This document shows positions 12,861 through 24,785 of a stretch of 64,000 bases of DNA, in pieces. This stretch comes from Lunularia cruciata. Lineage: Eukaryota > Streptophyta > Marchantiopsida > Lunulariales > Lunulariaceae. The notes below the pieces were generated by a model that was given only the letters and a program-made list of their open reading frames with translations, searched no databases and was not told where the DNA came from. Numbering within the stretch: position 1 is the first letter of the stretch; each line of letters opens with the position of its first letter. The stretch covers positions 52,925,493 to 52,989,492 of the forward strand of contig OX419759.1 in assembly GCA_948567375.1 (NCBI GenBank). The letters are read 5' to 3'. A program made the position numbers and the translations under genes.

Positions 12861-15360
12861 AATTAAAACTTACTCTAATTGATAGTCTAAAATTATAAAT
12901 ACGCAATGGCAACAATTTTGATCCTTGATTTTCATAATTCAACTATATTCACGAGCTTCAGGACCTTTCAATGCCGTCATCTTTTTCATCGATCTTCAAC
13001 TTGTAGGCACTTCCCTTGTGAAAGGTGGTAACGGTTATTGACCCCAGTTGCGAGAAATGAAGATTTTGTTTGAGTGCCCCTTTCGTCTTGTCATGTTACC
13101 GACAGGGGATCAACGGGTTGTATTCTCGTTTATATTACCATTTGCCGAAATATGAATTTCGGCTGCGGCGACTGCCGAAGAAACGGATGTGCGATGCCGC
13201 GCAACGAGAGATTTGCACCATGGGAATCGAGCTCCATGGTTCAAGGGGCCCGCATCTTCACTTTGGGGATGATGAACGCCTATAGTGATATAGGGTTTGT
13301 TCGTGAATATTCTCTGACAGAGTACGTCAATCCATATGAGGATGGGGTAATTATTGGATCCTTTGTAGACTCTATGGTAGAGGTCCTATTCTGATTCAAA
13401 TTTTGTTCTATATCTCTTGTTACGATCTGATCACGTTGCAAACCGTTACCATCAGGTTGTTTCGTTTGAGTAGACGTTTGGGACAAACCGTCGATTTGGA
13501 CTGAGAACTACATCAGCTGAACAACTGAGATTGAGACTGATGCTGGTTAGTCTGAAATCGAACCCAATCTCATGAGAACGTACAATGAATGTCCCAAAGT
13601 TCAGACTTCATTAATTTCCATATCAACATGGAACCTTACACATTAAAACTTTTCACCGATAGCATTTACAGATAAGATTGTTACTCATTTCTTCCCTGAA
13701 GAGTAGATTGGCCCTTCAAAAGCAGCGGAGACTCCGTTATGCGGACCGGCCGGTGGATCATGCATAAACCTCCGAAAACCAGGAACTACAGAAGAATATC
13801 ACGTTCTCCAACAGTAGAGTGGAATTCAGTATTTATCACGTTATCGCTTTCACAAATTTGATATGAGATCCTCGCTGATGTGGCATCCGCAGCGTTTTGC
13901 GTTCTATCTCTTGGCCCACACGGGCAATTGGAGCTTGTGGAAATTTTGTACGATCATATATTGATACGTGACAACCATTTTTTGCGAATTCCAGACCCTC
14001 ATGTTTGGGTATCCATAATATAATCGTATCATCCCAATACCGTTACGATCTATACAGTTTGTTGCAGATCCACTTTGTAGCAAACCACGTATCTGAAGAA
14101 GCTCTCTACACCGTCTGGTATGGATGTCGGTTTTCTCCCTAGCACCTTTGCTTATTTGAACGTATATATCAATCTCAAGGTAGAGTCTTGATTGATCAGC
14201 GTAAGTCGCCGTGGGCCATGATCTAGAAACTCTTTACCTGTAAAATCAACAATGATCATGCATTCCATCTGCACTTCGAAAGAACATTGAACAATCTAAC
14301 AAAAGCTCGTTGACCAAAGCATACGTTTGAAATGATCATGTGGACTGTCCTAGAAACGATTGTCTAGCTAGAACGGTATTTCTGGAGGCTGATGGTGATG
14401 ACATTCACAAATGGCAGACTAAAGATGTCACCTGTAAAGCTATTAGCCGATCTGATAGGACCAACGCCACTGTTGTCCGGGGCTGCAAAGATGTCATAAT
14501 CTCTAGATCATCCACGATCGTTGCATGCGCTGATACATAATCAGATTTTTCAGCACCCGTACACTACAGCATTGTATGAAGCTCCAGTACATATGTCTAA
14601 TCTGATCTATATGTATGTGAAGGCCGGCTTACTACGTAAGCCATCCTACACTTAACCAATGACTTCGATAAATTCTGAGTGGTTTATGTATATACAGTGG
14701 AAAAACGGGCTTGAGCACATTGATGTACATCAAATTCATCCTTTGACCACGGATATCATGTAAAACAGACTGTGACTTCATCGAATTTCAGCATGATGAT
14801 TCTGATGATATAAATGTCGACCGCATTGGATCAGGTGTAAAAACCTTTTGACTTGAGGCAGGTACACTCGTTCCAAACCAATATTTTATTAGTGAAGCTT
14901 TCCAATTCGTGTCCCATAACAAGTGGAGACATCGATATCTGTGTCGCTTCTGCTGTCATCACGTCCCTACTTTATTCTCGTGTAATCCTCTAAACCATTC
15001 GGCTCACGGATATTAAATAGTGAGTATAAGAGAGAAGGGCGGATCGCGTAGATACCATGAAGCCCCATCAAGCCGTACAAGGGTGAGATAAAACTATATA
15101 TGATAAATAAAAATATATACATAAAATTTACTCTGTGAATTTGGGATGCTAGACTCCGCAGCGTAGTATCCGGCCCTTTTATATCGCGTTTCAGCGACCT
15201 GAATCGGCCGGATGCTTGGTCCTGTAACGCGGTGCTTTGTATTCGTTCTACCTTGACTTTCTGATTTGATATGTGCCTTTCGGTCGTGCGTAGTATCAAA
15301 CACGAATGCTGGCGCTCCATCTGAAATGCGATGGGCCAAATTATATTTTTTCAATTATGA
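12860..15360. repeat. Beta repeat, longest copy (about 2.5 kb)
   Basis: Its left end (around 12,930-13,000, DNA ending ATCGATCTTCAACTTGT), middle (13,955-14,045, around CCAGACCCTCATGTTT) and right part (14,920-15,300) match the shorter copies at 19,150-20,200 and 42,010-43,100. The text at about 13,010-13,955 and 14,050-14,915 is absent from those copies. It is richer in GC than its neighbours. Several short ORFs (13,070-13,394, 14,340-14,540, 14,967-15,354) fit no family I know. It may be a mobile element whose other copies are internally deleted. Confidence 0.6.
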
Positions 15361-15439
15361 TATAATATATGTGTTAAATTTTATTTACAAAATCATTGAA
15401 CAATGACATCCATATTAGCCTTCACTAACTTTGCAGTAA

Positions 15440-16425
15440 TATTTACGTTCCATAACTCCGATTTGGAACAACTAGTGTTACATTTATTTTTTTTACATGG
15501 AGAATTGAAGGAGAGACTTACATGCATCAACCTGAAGGTTTTGTGGTACCAAGGAAGGAAAACCTAGTTTGCATGTTACAAAAGTCTTTATACGGACTAA
15601 ACCAAAGTCCAAGACTTTGGTACATGGAATTTGATTCTTTCATATTGACACATGGATATAGAAGAAGTGAGCTGGATTTTTGAGTGTACCGTCAAGAAGC
15701 TAAGTGGACCTAGAGTATTTGATTTGATCACTTTGGTACTATATGTGGATGACATGTTTATTGCCATGGAGGTTATGGTTAAGGTGGAGAAATTGAAAGA
15801 AAAACTTAGTAAGGAGTTTGATATGAAGGATTTATGTTCTTCAAAGGTGGTGCTTTGGATTGAAATCCACCAGGATAAGAGCAAAGGAAAGTTATGGATA
15901 TCTCAAAGGAGATATTTGGAAAAGTTACTTGCTCATGTTTGCATGGAAAATGCAAAACCAGTGAACACTCCAATGGCAAGTCATTTAAGGATATAGCTGG
16001 AGCAATGATCATCAAATGAGGAGGAGAGAAAAGTAATGTCAAATATTCCTTATGAGTGCTATTTGGAGTTTAATGATGCTGTGGTCAGCACTAGACCGGA
16101 CATCTCACATGCTTTGATTATTGTGAGCATATACATGGCAAATCTAGAGAAACAACATGTAGAAATTTGATGTGGATAGTTTGTTACTTGAAAGGGATTA
16201 TAAATATTGGAATTTTCTTTGATGTGGAGAAGGGCCAAGAAGGAGAAATTATAGGGTATGTAGATTCTGATTTTGCAGTAAACTTGGATAAGAGAAGGTC
16301 TACAACATGATTTATTTTTACACCAGTGGTGCAGTAAGCTGGAAGTCTACTCTCTAATCTATTCTTGCTCTTTCTACTGCAGATGCAGAATATATGGCAA
16401 CAACTAAGGCTACCAAAGAGAAATA
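15440..16425 (+). pseudogene. Ty1/copia remnant: reverse transcriptase and RNase H
   Basis: Translated in pieces, the plus strand gives the copia RT block MHQPEGFVVP (15,520), KSLYGLNQSPRLWY (15,583), the catalytic VLYVDDM (15,738), the thumb stretch KEFDMKDL and the linker KPVNTPMASH (15,955). RNase H text follows (STRPDISHA near 16,090, VDSDF near 16,260, and a degraded AEYMA stretch near 16,385). Stops and frameshifts break it several times, including a stop just after RRSELDF. The YVDD catalytic pair is intact here, unlike in the copy at 33,143. The R segment follows the RNase H tail directly. Confidence 0.85.
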
Positions 16426-16799
16426 CAGGATTCACGTTGGCAAAATTAATACTGCAGCTAGAGAGTTATATTTTAGATTCATCACTACTCCCTTCTTCAC
16501 AATAAGAAAGTTTCTCAATAAAGAATTTTATCTCCTTGTGGCTTTTCCCTTTTCCATTTACCCTACCCTAAGACACTCAATAAACACTGCCAAATGTTGT
16601 GTTTACTTTTCCTTCTTGTCTTTTGCCTTTCTTTTGCAGCTCTCAACTTCATTTTTGTGGCAAATATCTTCCATTATGACTCCTCCTTTGCTCCAATTTT
16701 CTTTGTTTGCAATATCTTCTAGCTTTGTTGTGTTTTTAAGTCTTTAATTTCCTCCCTTTTTGCTAGGCTAGTGGCCTCAATTTTGGCAAGTCTTATCCT

Positions 16800-17738
16800 A
16801 GTCCTTGTATCCATTACCTCCTTCCATATATTGCTATGGCTGTCAAAATTATGTGCAATTCAAATGCAAACTCTGCATGTTTTGCAACACTTCTTGACAT
16901 TTTCCTCCTTTTCCAAAAATCACCCTCAGCTTCCATCACCCCTTGCCCTAAATTATTCTCCTTTATGAATATCAGATTTTGCTGCTCTGTGGGTCTTTCT
17001 CTCCTAGATGAATCATCATTTACTTCATCTCTTAATCTTTAATTGGATCTCCATGGAATTGAGATGGCAATGAGTCGAACTCAAAGGGAGTCATATTCTC
17101 ATCCTCTAGCTCATCTACCATAGCTAAGGCATGGGTAGTCTCCTTTGGCCAGTGTCCTCCTTGGATACAGAGAACTGAAAGCTAATATGGAGTATTTTGA
17201 GACGTGAAGCTATCCTCATCTCTTAAGAAACTCCCAAGAAACAACATAGCCTCCATCCTCCAAGACTCCTACTTCATCTCCTTATTGCAAGCTTGCAAAA
17301 TCATCAACAAAGCTATTCCCTCCAACACTTATATTTGCATCTACATCAACATTGATACTCTTGTCCTCAATTCCCATGGTAATTTCAAAAATATCATTCT
17401 CATCTCCAAGACCCATATTTAAAAATGAGGGAGGGAATATAATTTCTTTCTCCCCAAACATGATATCCCCAAAAATCTCCCCAAAAATTCCATTTATTGT
17501 CACTGACCAACCCTCATTTGATTTCCATTTCAGTGATCTCTCCCCTATGCACTTCTCCCTCCAGTCTTTGGCAAAAATCTTGTTTAATTTTGCACCCTTC
17601 ATAGGTTTGGAAAACCCAATACCTAAAGTCATCAAATGATTGGCATATACAAGAATGTTGTGCTCTTTTGCACCACCTGCTTCCCATCATCTCCCCTCTG
17701 TCTTTGTCTAAAGTGCTTTGAACCCTTGATGTAGTCAA
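16800..17738 (-). pseudogene. Decayed minus-strand ORF of unknown product in R segment, copy 1
   Basis: Read leftwards from 17,738, protein-like text continues for several hundred bases with few breaks. It contains LEGEVHRGEITEMEIK, then KSNEGWSVTI, GLGDENDIFEITMGIEDKS (17,350-17,410), and after a break LEDENMTPFEFDSLPSQFHG (17,050-17,110) and RDEVNDDSSRRERPTEQQ (16,980-17,035). It is acidic in the middle and more basic towards the left. I do not recognise the family. The text recurs in all three R copies with different breaks, which supports former coding. It lies antisense and just downstream of copia pol, so an extra retroelement ORF is one possibility and a captured host gene is another. 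Confidence 0.45.
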
Positions 17739-18151
17739 AAAGTTGCATACAGTGATGAGGAATCATACAAAACCAATCATCAAATTGTTGCTACTGCTTT
17801 GTTTATTGGTAAAGATTTGCTTGAGGCTTGAGGAATTTTATCTACATATCCTCTACATCTCATCATAGGAGAATGCACATTCCTTGGAGGATTCAACAGA
17901 GGAAACTTATTTAGAGGACAAGGCATACAAGACCAGTTATTCATGGAAGGAGGAGGCACTACTAATACAATTCTCAAAAAACTTAGAAATCTCAAGTTTG
18001 GACTAACATTTTAAGGAAGTTGGACAATATGATGGATAAGAAGGTGCACTCAGTGATAAAGATTCAGTATGATCTAGACTGTTTTCTAAAAATTTACATG
18101 TGTTTGGAGGAGCTACAAAAGAAATTGGAGCATAAATAACCATCTTTAAAT

Positions 18152-18153
<2 letters not shown>

Positions 18154-18224
<71 letters not shown>
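18154..18224. repeat. (AT)n microsatellite, about 71 bp
   Basis: An uninterrupted AT dinucleotide run. The corresponding sites in the other R copies are tiny (near 35,485, no real run; near 41,075, a few units), so the expansion is specific to this copy. Confidence 0.97.
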
Positions 18225-18227
<3 letters not shown>

Positions 18228-19149
18228 GAACCAATTCTATGCGATCAAAGTATCAAGATTAAACTCTGCAAAGTTGGCACACATATGCACAAAATCAGCA
18301 ACAAGGACATCTTTGATTTCTTGATATGCAGGCCAAAGGTGTCTCTATTTTTTGAACATGGATGATTGCAAATTGAACCTCTAGCTGTGGAAAAAACTAC
18401 TTTGACTTTGAATTTGAATCTCAATTTCACTTGCAAGAGGAAAAAATCTATAATGAAAGGGTAAAGGCATCTTCAAATTTGGAAATTTGAAAGTGGAAAA
18501 CCAAAGCACCCTATTCTTTCACATGACAATTTTTTATATTTGGGACCAGTAAACGCAGAACTCCTTATTTCCATGTGTCCATTATTTAGAAAACCATCTG
18601 AAACATTTGAATTCATTTTTAGCTTTGTATGCATGGCTCCTTAAATGCCATTTTATTTTACTTAATCCTTTGTCCCGGATAAAATAAAATATCTCATATC
18701 AGGGTGATGCTTTTCTATGGACGGTACTGGAATTGTGTGTGCCCTATTTGTGGGACACCCTAGCTTTCTATTTTCAGGATCAGCCTGCAGTTATCTTCAA
18801 GATTTTTTTTCAACGGAAGCGTCGTATTGTTCCACTACGGATAATTTGTAATTTTTACACTATTCTCTATAACTATCAACAACTTTCACTCAAGTATGAA
18901 AATTTTCATTTTTCAATTTATGATTTTCATATAGAATTTAAATTTTCATAAGGGTACACTCAGCTAGATCATTCTCGCCTTCAAAATTAATACACTCATT
19001 GTTAAAATGGTCAATCTGAAAGTCATCAAGAAAAATAATGTCAAAACCATTTTTTAAATTAATAAGCTAAAGATTTTTTTGTCTTTAAACAATTTTGAAA
19101 TGGAAAATTTCAAAAATATTGATATTTTCACTTTTTGTAATCTTATCGA

Positions 19150-20200
19150 ACTGCTGTAGTAATAATTATGTGCAGCGCATTAGAACTTACTAATTGATGG
19201 TGTAAAAACATACATTCGCAATCGTTACAGATTTGATCCTTGATTTTCATAATTCAACGATATTCCAGGAGCCTCAGGACCTTTCAATGCTGTTATATTA
19301 TTCATCGATCTTCAACTTGTGGCAATGTTTTCGACCATAGATTGAGACGTGACTGACGTTAATTCGAATTCTAGATCCTCATGTTTCTGTATCAATATTG
19401 TAATTGTATACCGTTAAAATCTACACAGCTCTCATCTTACGCGTGGGTACTATCAGATAACAAGTGGAGACATCCATGTCTCTACTTCATTCTCTTATAA
19501 CCCACCAAACCTTCGGCTGACGATGTACATTTATATCAGACTTCTGTTGATAAAACGAGTGTAAAGTAGGAATACCAATCCATATGTAGATCAAAATTCA
19601 CAACACATATTCGAGTAGATCAGCTGTGTTGCACAACTTTTTTGAGCTCTAATTTATATCAAAGATTTGTACTTAATTCAGTGATTGAGTGATTCATTTT
19701 GACTATTTGAGTACTTTTTTGAGTGCTTCATGTACCCTATCTAAGCAACTTCTGAGTTAATGATATCAATCATTCATACTATTTGAGTTGGCCATTGTGT
19801 CTTCATTTAGACTCTTCGCGTGCTTGTTTGAGTGCTTCATTGACCCTCTTAAAGGCAACATTTGGATCGAGTGAACTCTACATGAAGTCACTGCGATTGG
19901 ATATGACAGATCCTACAAATGAGAGTTTGATGAACTCGGGTATAAACTCTAGATATGAGTCAGTTGTGTGAACGTTCAGTTAAAGTTTGCTTTGAAAACT
20001 TGCGGATGCTAGACTCCACATTGTAGACAGTAATATCTGGCCCTTTCAAATCGCGTTTAATGGGCAGTATGTACATGTTCCCCGCTATGTGAAAATTTTT
20101 TTCCCTAGTCTTATGTGATACGTGTGGTTTGGTGGTGCGGAGTATAACATATCATTAATGATCAAATTATATTATTTCTATAAGAAACAGGAAAATCTCA
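19150..20200. repeat. Beta repeat, short copy 2
   Basis: It matches 42,010-43,100 almost base for base and matches the long copy at 12,860-15,360 in three blocks, with two internal stretches of that copy missing. From 19,600 to 19,980 it holds text not seen in the long copy. No coding sequence is seen; the short ORF at 19,783 has no recognisable motif. Confidence 0.75.
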
Positions 20201-22075
20201 TCAAGGTCCGATTCAAAAATTAAAAAATATAAAAGAAAATGTCATAATGTAGTTTTTTATTTGGCAAAAAAATTAAGTATGGAAGTTTATGGATGTAATA
20301 GGAAGCATTTGAGCCAAAGATATCACATGGTGCTAATTTGCCTATTCCAAATCTTTTTCTCATCAAAATTTAGATTCTATACCAAGATGGTTTACAAGAT
20401 TGGATGGTGAAATATTTTGGGGCGGTATGATGATGTAAAACCTAGATCTTGTCTTCCTTCTTGTGTTTACTTATGAGTTAATCTAGGATTTGACAATCTA
20501 TGTACTTTTACAGATGGAGGATAATCTGTTTTTGCTCATGACCTCAAAATGGAGTTGTGGGGCACATTTTTCAAAAAATGAAAGAACTAGATGACAAAAT
20601 TACAACAAATTGGATAGAAGAGTGGAAGTATGGAGTTTTTTAGGACCAAAGGAGTTTAGGGAGTGCAGTCAAGGAGAGAATACTATGGTTGGAGAGAGGA
20701 GTTGATAGGCTATAGTTCGAAGACTAAAATTGAGGAATTTGAGCCAAAATTTTGAGAGATATCATTAATTTGATTAATACCGAGGAACACAAGATAGAGA
20801 TAAAATTCATACCAAGGAACACAAGATAGAAAATTTGGAGAGCTATGTGAAAATTTTTATGATCTTTTAGAAAGGTTAGAGAGTAGAAAAAGTGCTTATA
20901 GTGGTGAGCTCAAGAAAAAATAGGGTTTGATCTATCTCAAATCAGATCTGGTCAATTTAAGTTGGAGCTCTCAAAAGTGAGGTGTTAGAGATGAGATGCT
21001 AATCAAGTTGAAGACTTTGGTCACTCCTTAAATTCTAGTTTGAATTATCTCATAAAAATTTATAGTATTGTTGGTAGTTAGGGCTTGTACTTATATACAA
21101 AGGTTTCATATGAAATACTCAAATTGATAATTTAGGGTCTTGGATCAAGCATACTTGGGTTTAAAGAGCTCAGAAATAAACACACTCAAAAAATGATCCA
21201 TATCTAGAGTTGGGGTTAGATTAGGTTTGGTAGAGCATTTCATAAGCCTGTTAGAGCATTTCTATCTTGTATCATGATTGAGTGTCAATCCTACTATTTG
21301 TGTGATTATGATTGAGTATTTTAGATTGCTAGAGTATTTTTTAGTATTAATTGTTTCTCTGATCTAGAAATATGGGGAAAGTTACCAAGAACCAAGAGCA
21401 ATCTCTAAATTAAGGATTCTGAAATCAGGGTGGAAATTACAAAAAAAGAGTCAAAGTTTGAGATCTTGTCAAGTTAGCTATAGTGATCATATTGTAGCTT
21501 ATTTTCTATAATTGGAAAGCATATCTTATAGGCTTTCTATTGAATTATAGAGCTTTTGAATCCAAGTCACAAATGGAAAGTTACACCCATTTGATTTACA
21601 TAGGATTTTCCCGTCATAAAGACTTTGAAGTTTCCTATTTGGATTAGCAGTTGGTTGAAATTTGAAATCCAGATAAGAGAAAGCTTGGAGTAAAAGTTGA
21701 AGTTGGCTTGAGGATAGAGCAAGAAGGCTATGAAGCTCATTTCCAACAAAAGGACCAAGAGTTCTTGTTGCATTTTTTTAATTGGATAGTCTCCATGCTT
21801 GCATGCTTGTTTGTACACCTAGTTGGTTAAGATTGGTATGCGGGCATTGCTCTTAGGTTCTCTCCTTGTAGGAGTGCTCTTTATTTCTCCTTGGTGATAC
21901 CAAACGGGATGACCAATAAACTAGGAGTTCATGGTATGATGATAGGTTAGGTTGCCCATTACTACCCTACTTTATAGCAAAAATACCAAAACCTAGAGTG
22001 AAGAGTTCTCTTGGTTGGTTGTGTATATCTAGAAGAGAAACATCTAAGGGAAGAGAGACACTTGACATTTGTAAA
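20200..22075. repeat. Alpha repeat, copy 4
   Basis: It follows beta in the same order as at 390 and 43,100. It ends at ACACTTGACATTTGT, where the sequence jumps to text that in copy 1 lies near 3,908. About 1.7 kb of leader/gag-like DNA has therefore been deleted from unit A. Confidence 0.75.
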
Positions 22076-22250
22076 CTTGGTATGGAACAGTTTGCCATGC
22101 TATGGGCATATGGGATCTAGTTTTGGGAGAAGTGGAGTACCAGATGTGTCCGGTGTATCTAACTAGAAAGAAAGTGGTGCAGGGTATCCAACTAGAAAGA
22201 TTCCCCATGAAATAACTTATGTAACAATATGCCTTCCATGATTCACCTTG
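22076..22250. repeat. Leader/gag-like scrap left by a deletion
   Basis: Matches 47,125-47,275. It contains a short local duplication, with the text around 'CCAACTAGAAAGA' appearing twice within 22,155-22,200. It links the alpha repeat to the LBD upstream region. Confidence 0.6.
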
Positions 22251-24179
22251 AGGTACTTAGTGTATTGCCTGAAGTTGCACTTTTTCAAGGTCTTCCTTCA
22301 TCTCCACAGTCTCCTTATCTCAGGGCTCTATGTCTTTATGGTCCTCCTTCCTCTGTTAACCTATCCCAAGCATAAGAGTTCTTACCTCGGCATGTGCTCT
22401 CCTTATCTCCGCATCATGCTTTGCACCTCTCCTATTCGATTGTTCCCCATTTTGCAGTTCTCTAGTCATGAGCTAGACAGGCTGCTTTCTCATGATCAAC
22501 TTCTTCTCTAACCTTAGTAATCTCACAAATTGTTGCCTTCTCAGCCAACTTCTGCCTTCTGCATCATGTGTAATGTACCATTTCCAAAAGATTGAGAATT
22601 ATAACCCGATCATATCCTTTCATGACAGATTCTTCAATGGCGATATTACAAGTATCATGTTTAACCAGGCGCCGAAACCCAAAGATTTCGTAAACTCTAC
22701 ATGCAACACACCATAATACCAATGATACATCTTTGCCCTTTTAACTCTAGATTGATATTATAAGATTTGGTGAAAGATAAAGAGCATGAAAGGAATAAGA
22801 AATTAATCGGATCCATATCATGATCTTATTGTCATCGAATTTAAGATCAATATGACATTGGATTTTGTTGAATGTTCTCAAAGTTGGATCAACATCTACG
22901 CCAGTTTCTATTGTGCGACTCGTGTTGGAGCGAATAGAGTCCCTCATTAACCCTCGACAGTCTGAGAAGCAAATAGATAATTCCCCTACCATATACTGAT
23001 GGAGACGGAGAACGGCCGTGGAAGCTTATAACATGGATGAGCCGAACAGATGCAGACGACACGGAAGAAATGGGAGCACAACAGTGTCCTTGCTTCAATG
23101 ATCATTCTAAAAGCATATTCCCTTCAATTACATAGGAAGGCTCTCCTCCGTGTCCAAACCTGAAAACGCAACATTTGATTCTCTTCGATACCAATGTATT
23201 TGAATGGCGTGGCAAACACTTCTTCAACGGAAAGCAAAGAGTACTCAGATACCACAGAAATGAAGACCTTGCTGCCAGGATTCTGCCTAAACTTGGAATT
23301 CACGTTCGGCTTTCCGTCACAAGCTAGCTGGTTAGTTATTGCAGCGTCGCTGAAGTGGGAAGTCTTAACTTGGAATTAGATCTAGTTCGGGGTGCCGGTT
23401 ATGCATCTAGATATTGGCGGATTGGAGTTTCCTTTGTTTTAGACGATAATCCTATACTTAGAGGAAGAACGCGGGGACCTAGGAGTGGAGAACTGCATGC
23501 AACTCTTCCACAAGATAGGTACTTCCAAATCTCATTGGTACATCAGAAACTTGCCATCAGTTAGTAATAATGTTATTTATGAGCGGACTATATTTGAGAA
23601 AGGAAGGTATTCCAATTGGCCATCGGTTAATAATGGTGCTATTAATGGCCTCGCCATATTGGATGCAAAATGAATGAAGGTATTAGCTTAGTAAGAGGAG
23701 GACATGATACTCTCCTAAATAGGACAGTATTATGGTGGATTTGAGCTCGGAGGACCGGTTCATTCAGTTTCAGGCAGTGGGGGAATGGAGGTCCTTTACA
23801 ATCCTAAGAATAGAACGGACCTGTCAGCCATTCATTAGTTGTAGAAAAAACCAACCTACACGATTGGTTATTTCCACAGCTAATGAATGACGAATATGCT
23901 ATATCTAGAGTGTTGATTACTCACATACCCTCCTAGCCTACGTGTAGCGTGGATCGACCGTCGGTTGGCGGTGGCCTCCTTTCTAGTAATTGTTAACCAG
24001 TGTAACACTCCCACTATTCTCTCGGTGTAGATTCATCTTTGTTGTGCGCTCTATTCCATATCCTATCAGTTTCTCCAATTGGGTAAGCTAGTACGGAGTC
24101 AAGAGGTTGCTCTCAGTTCTTCTGAATTCTGCACAATTTCCTTGCAACGCTTGTACCCCTGTCGGTCATCTGTTGTCCG
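22251..24179. repeat. Duplicated LBD 5' flank, unit A
   Basis: It matches 47,280-49,524. The unit B copy carries an extra stretch of about 320 bp at 47,917-48,236. Apart from the exon-like segment at 23,124-23,377, no gene is recognised. The promoter of the LBD gene should lie here, but I see no distinctive TATA box close to the ATG. Confidence 0.6.
23124..23377 (-). other. Possible coding exon of unknown gene (unit A)
   Basis: The minus strand is open for about 84 codons down to a TGA at 23,124-23,126. It includes KVFISVVSEYSLLSVEEVF and PFKYIGIEENQM. The sister stretch at 48,473-48,726 stays open with mostly amino-acid-level differences, which hints at real coding. There is no early Met, so it would have to be an internal or last exon. 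I recognise no family, and it could be chance. Confidence 0.25.
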
Positions 24180-24785
24180 ATGCCTAACCGGTCTCCTTGT
24201 GCTGCCTGCCAACTTATGCGCCGCAAATGTAACGAGGATTGCGCCTTTTTTCAGTATTTTCCTCTAGAATGTCAACCGAGGTTTTCTGTTCTTCACAAGG
24301 TATACGGAGCAAGTAACACTGCGAAACTCCTGAACCGTCTCCCATCGGCGTGTCGGGCACAATGCGCATGGACCTTGGCTGAAGAGGCCACGATGCGTAT
24401 GCAAGACCCGCCTAAAGGAGTGATCGGGTTTATAGAAGATCTCGCCACTTTGCTCAAGCTGGTAACGGCTCAGCTCACTGGAACACGAGGAGAATTGGGT
24501 AGTGAGGAGATGCAAGAGAGGGAGGAGCTCAAGGCAGTGGAGCAAGAGAATAATATAACGAGTGGGTTCACTTTACACCTTCAAGCACCATTCGGGAGTT
24601 TTGCACCTTCAAGCATCATTCGTGGAATTTCCCAAGGAACGATGAGGCTTCCGAATGGAAATTGCGGAAATAACACAGTGCCGCTGGAGGTTGGGATATC
24701 CAGTCAAACCTGTGGATTTACGGAGTTGGGGAACATCGCGCAGCCTGGGATGTGGCCATCCAGGCTTCTCGGTAATACCTTTTAG
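24180..24785 (+). CDS. LOB-domain (LBD/ASL) transcription factor, intact copy
   Basis: Plant-specific nuclear DNA-binding protein; LBD proteins control organ boundaries, lateral organ and root formation and related development. The 201-residue frame begins at an ATG directly before the LOB domain. The C-block fits CX2CX6CX3C exactly (Cys7, Cys10, Cys17, Cys21). The GAS block follows (FSVLHKVYGASN, residues 35-46, then LAEEATMRMQDPP ending near residue 78). After it comes the hydrophobic coiled-coil stretch (residues 80-99, GVIGFIEDLATLLKLVTAQL) with the family's spacing, which makes it class I-like. The C-terminal half is Ser/Gly/Asn-rich and variable, as usual. The C-block has few residues before it, as in many LBDs. 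An intron near the 3' end cannot be excluded (GGTAAT and AGGTAACG follow). Its sister copy at 49,525 is broken. Confidence 0.9.
   Translation: MPNRSPCAACQLMRRKCNEDCAFFQYFPLECQPRFSVLHKVYGASNTAKLLNRLPSACRAQCAWTLAEEATMRMQDPPKGVIGFIEDLATLLKLVTAQLTGTRGELGSEEMQEREELKAVEQENNITSGFTLHLQAPFGSFAPSSIIRGISQGTMRLPNGNCGNNTVPLEVGISSQTCGFTELGNIAQPGMWPSRLLGNTF

Larger units (their letters stand above)
16430..19130. repeat. R segment, copy 1 (about 2.7 kb)
   Basis: It is repeated at 33,745-36,178 and 39,320-42,010. In copies 1 and 3 it starts right after the copia RNase H tail and runs into beta repeat DNA. It carries a decayed minus-strand ORF (described separately). Near 18,730-18,900 lies a plus-strand stretch that is also shared by all copies. 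The AT microsatellite at 18,154 is expanded only in this copy. Confidence 0.75.
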
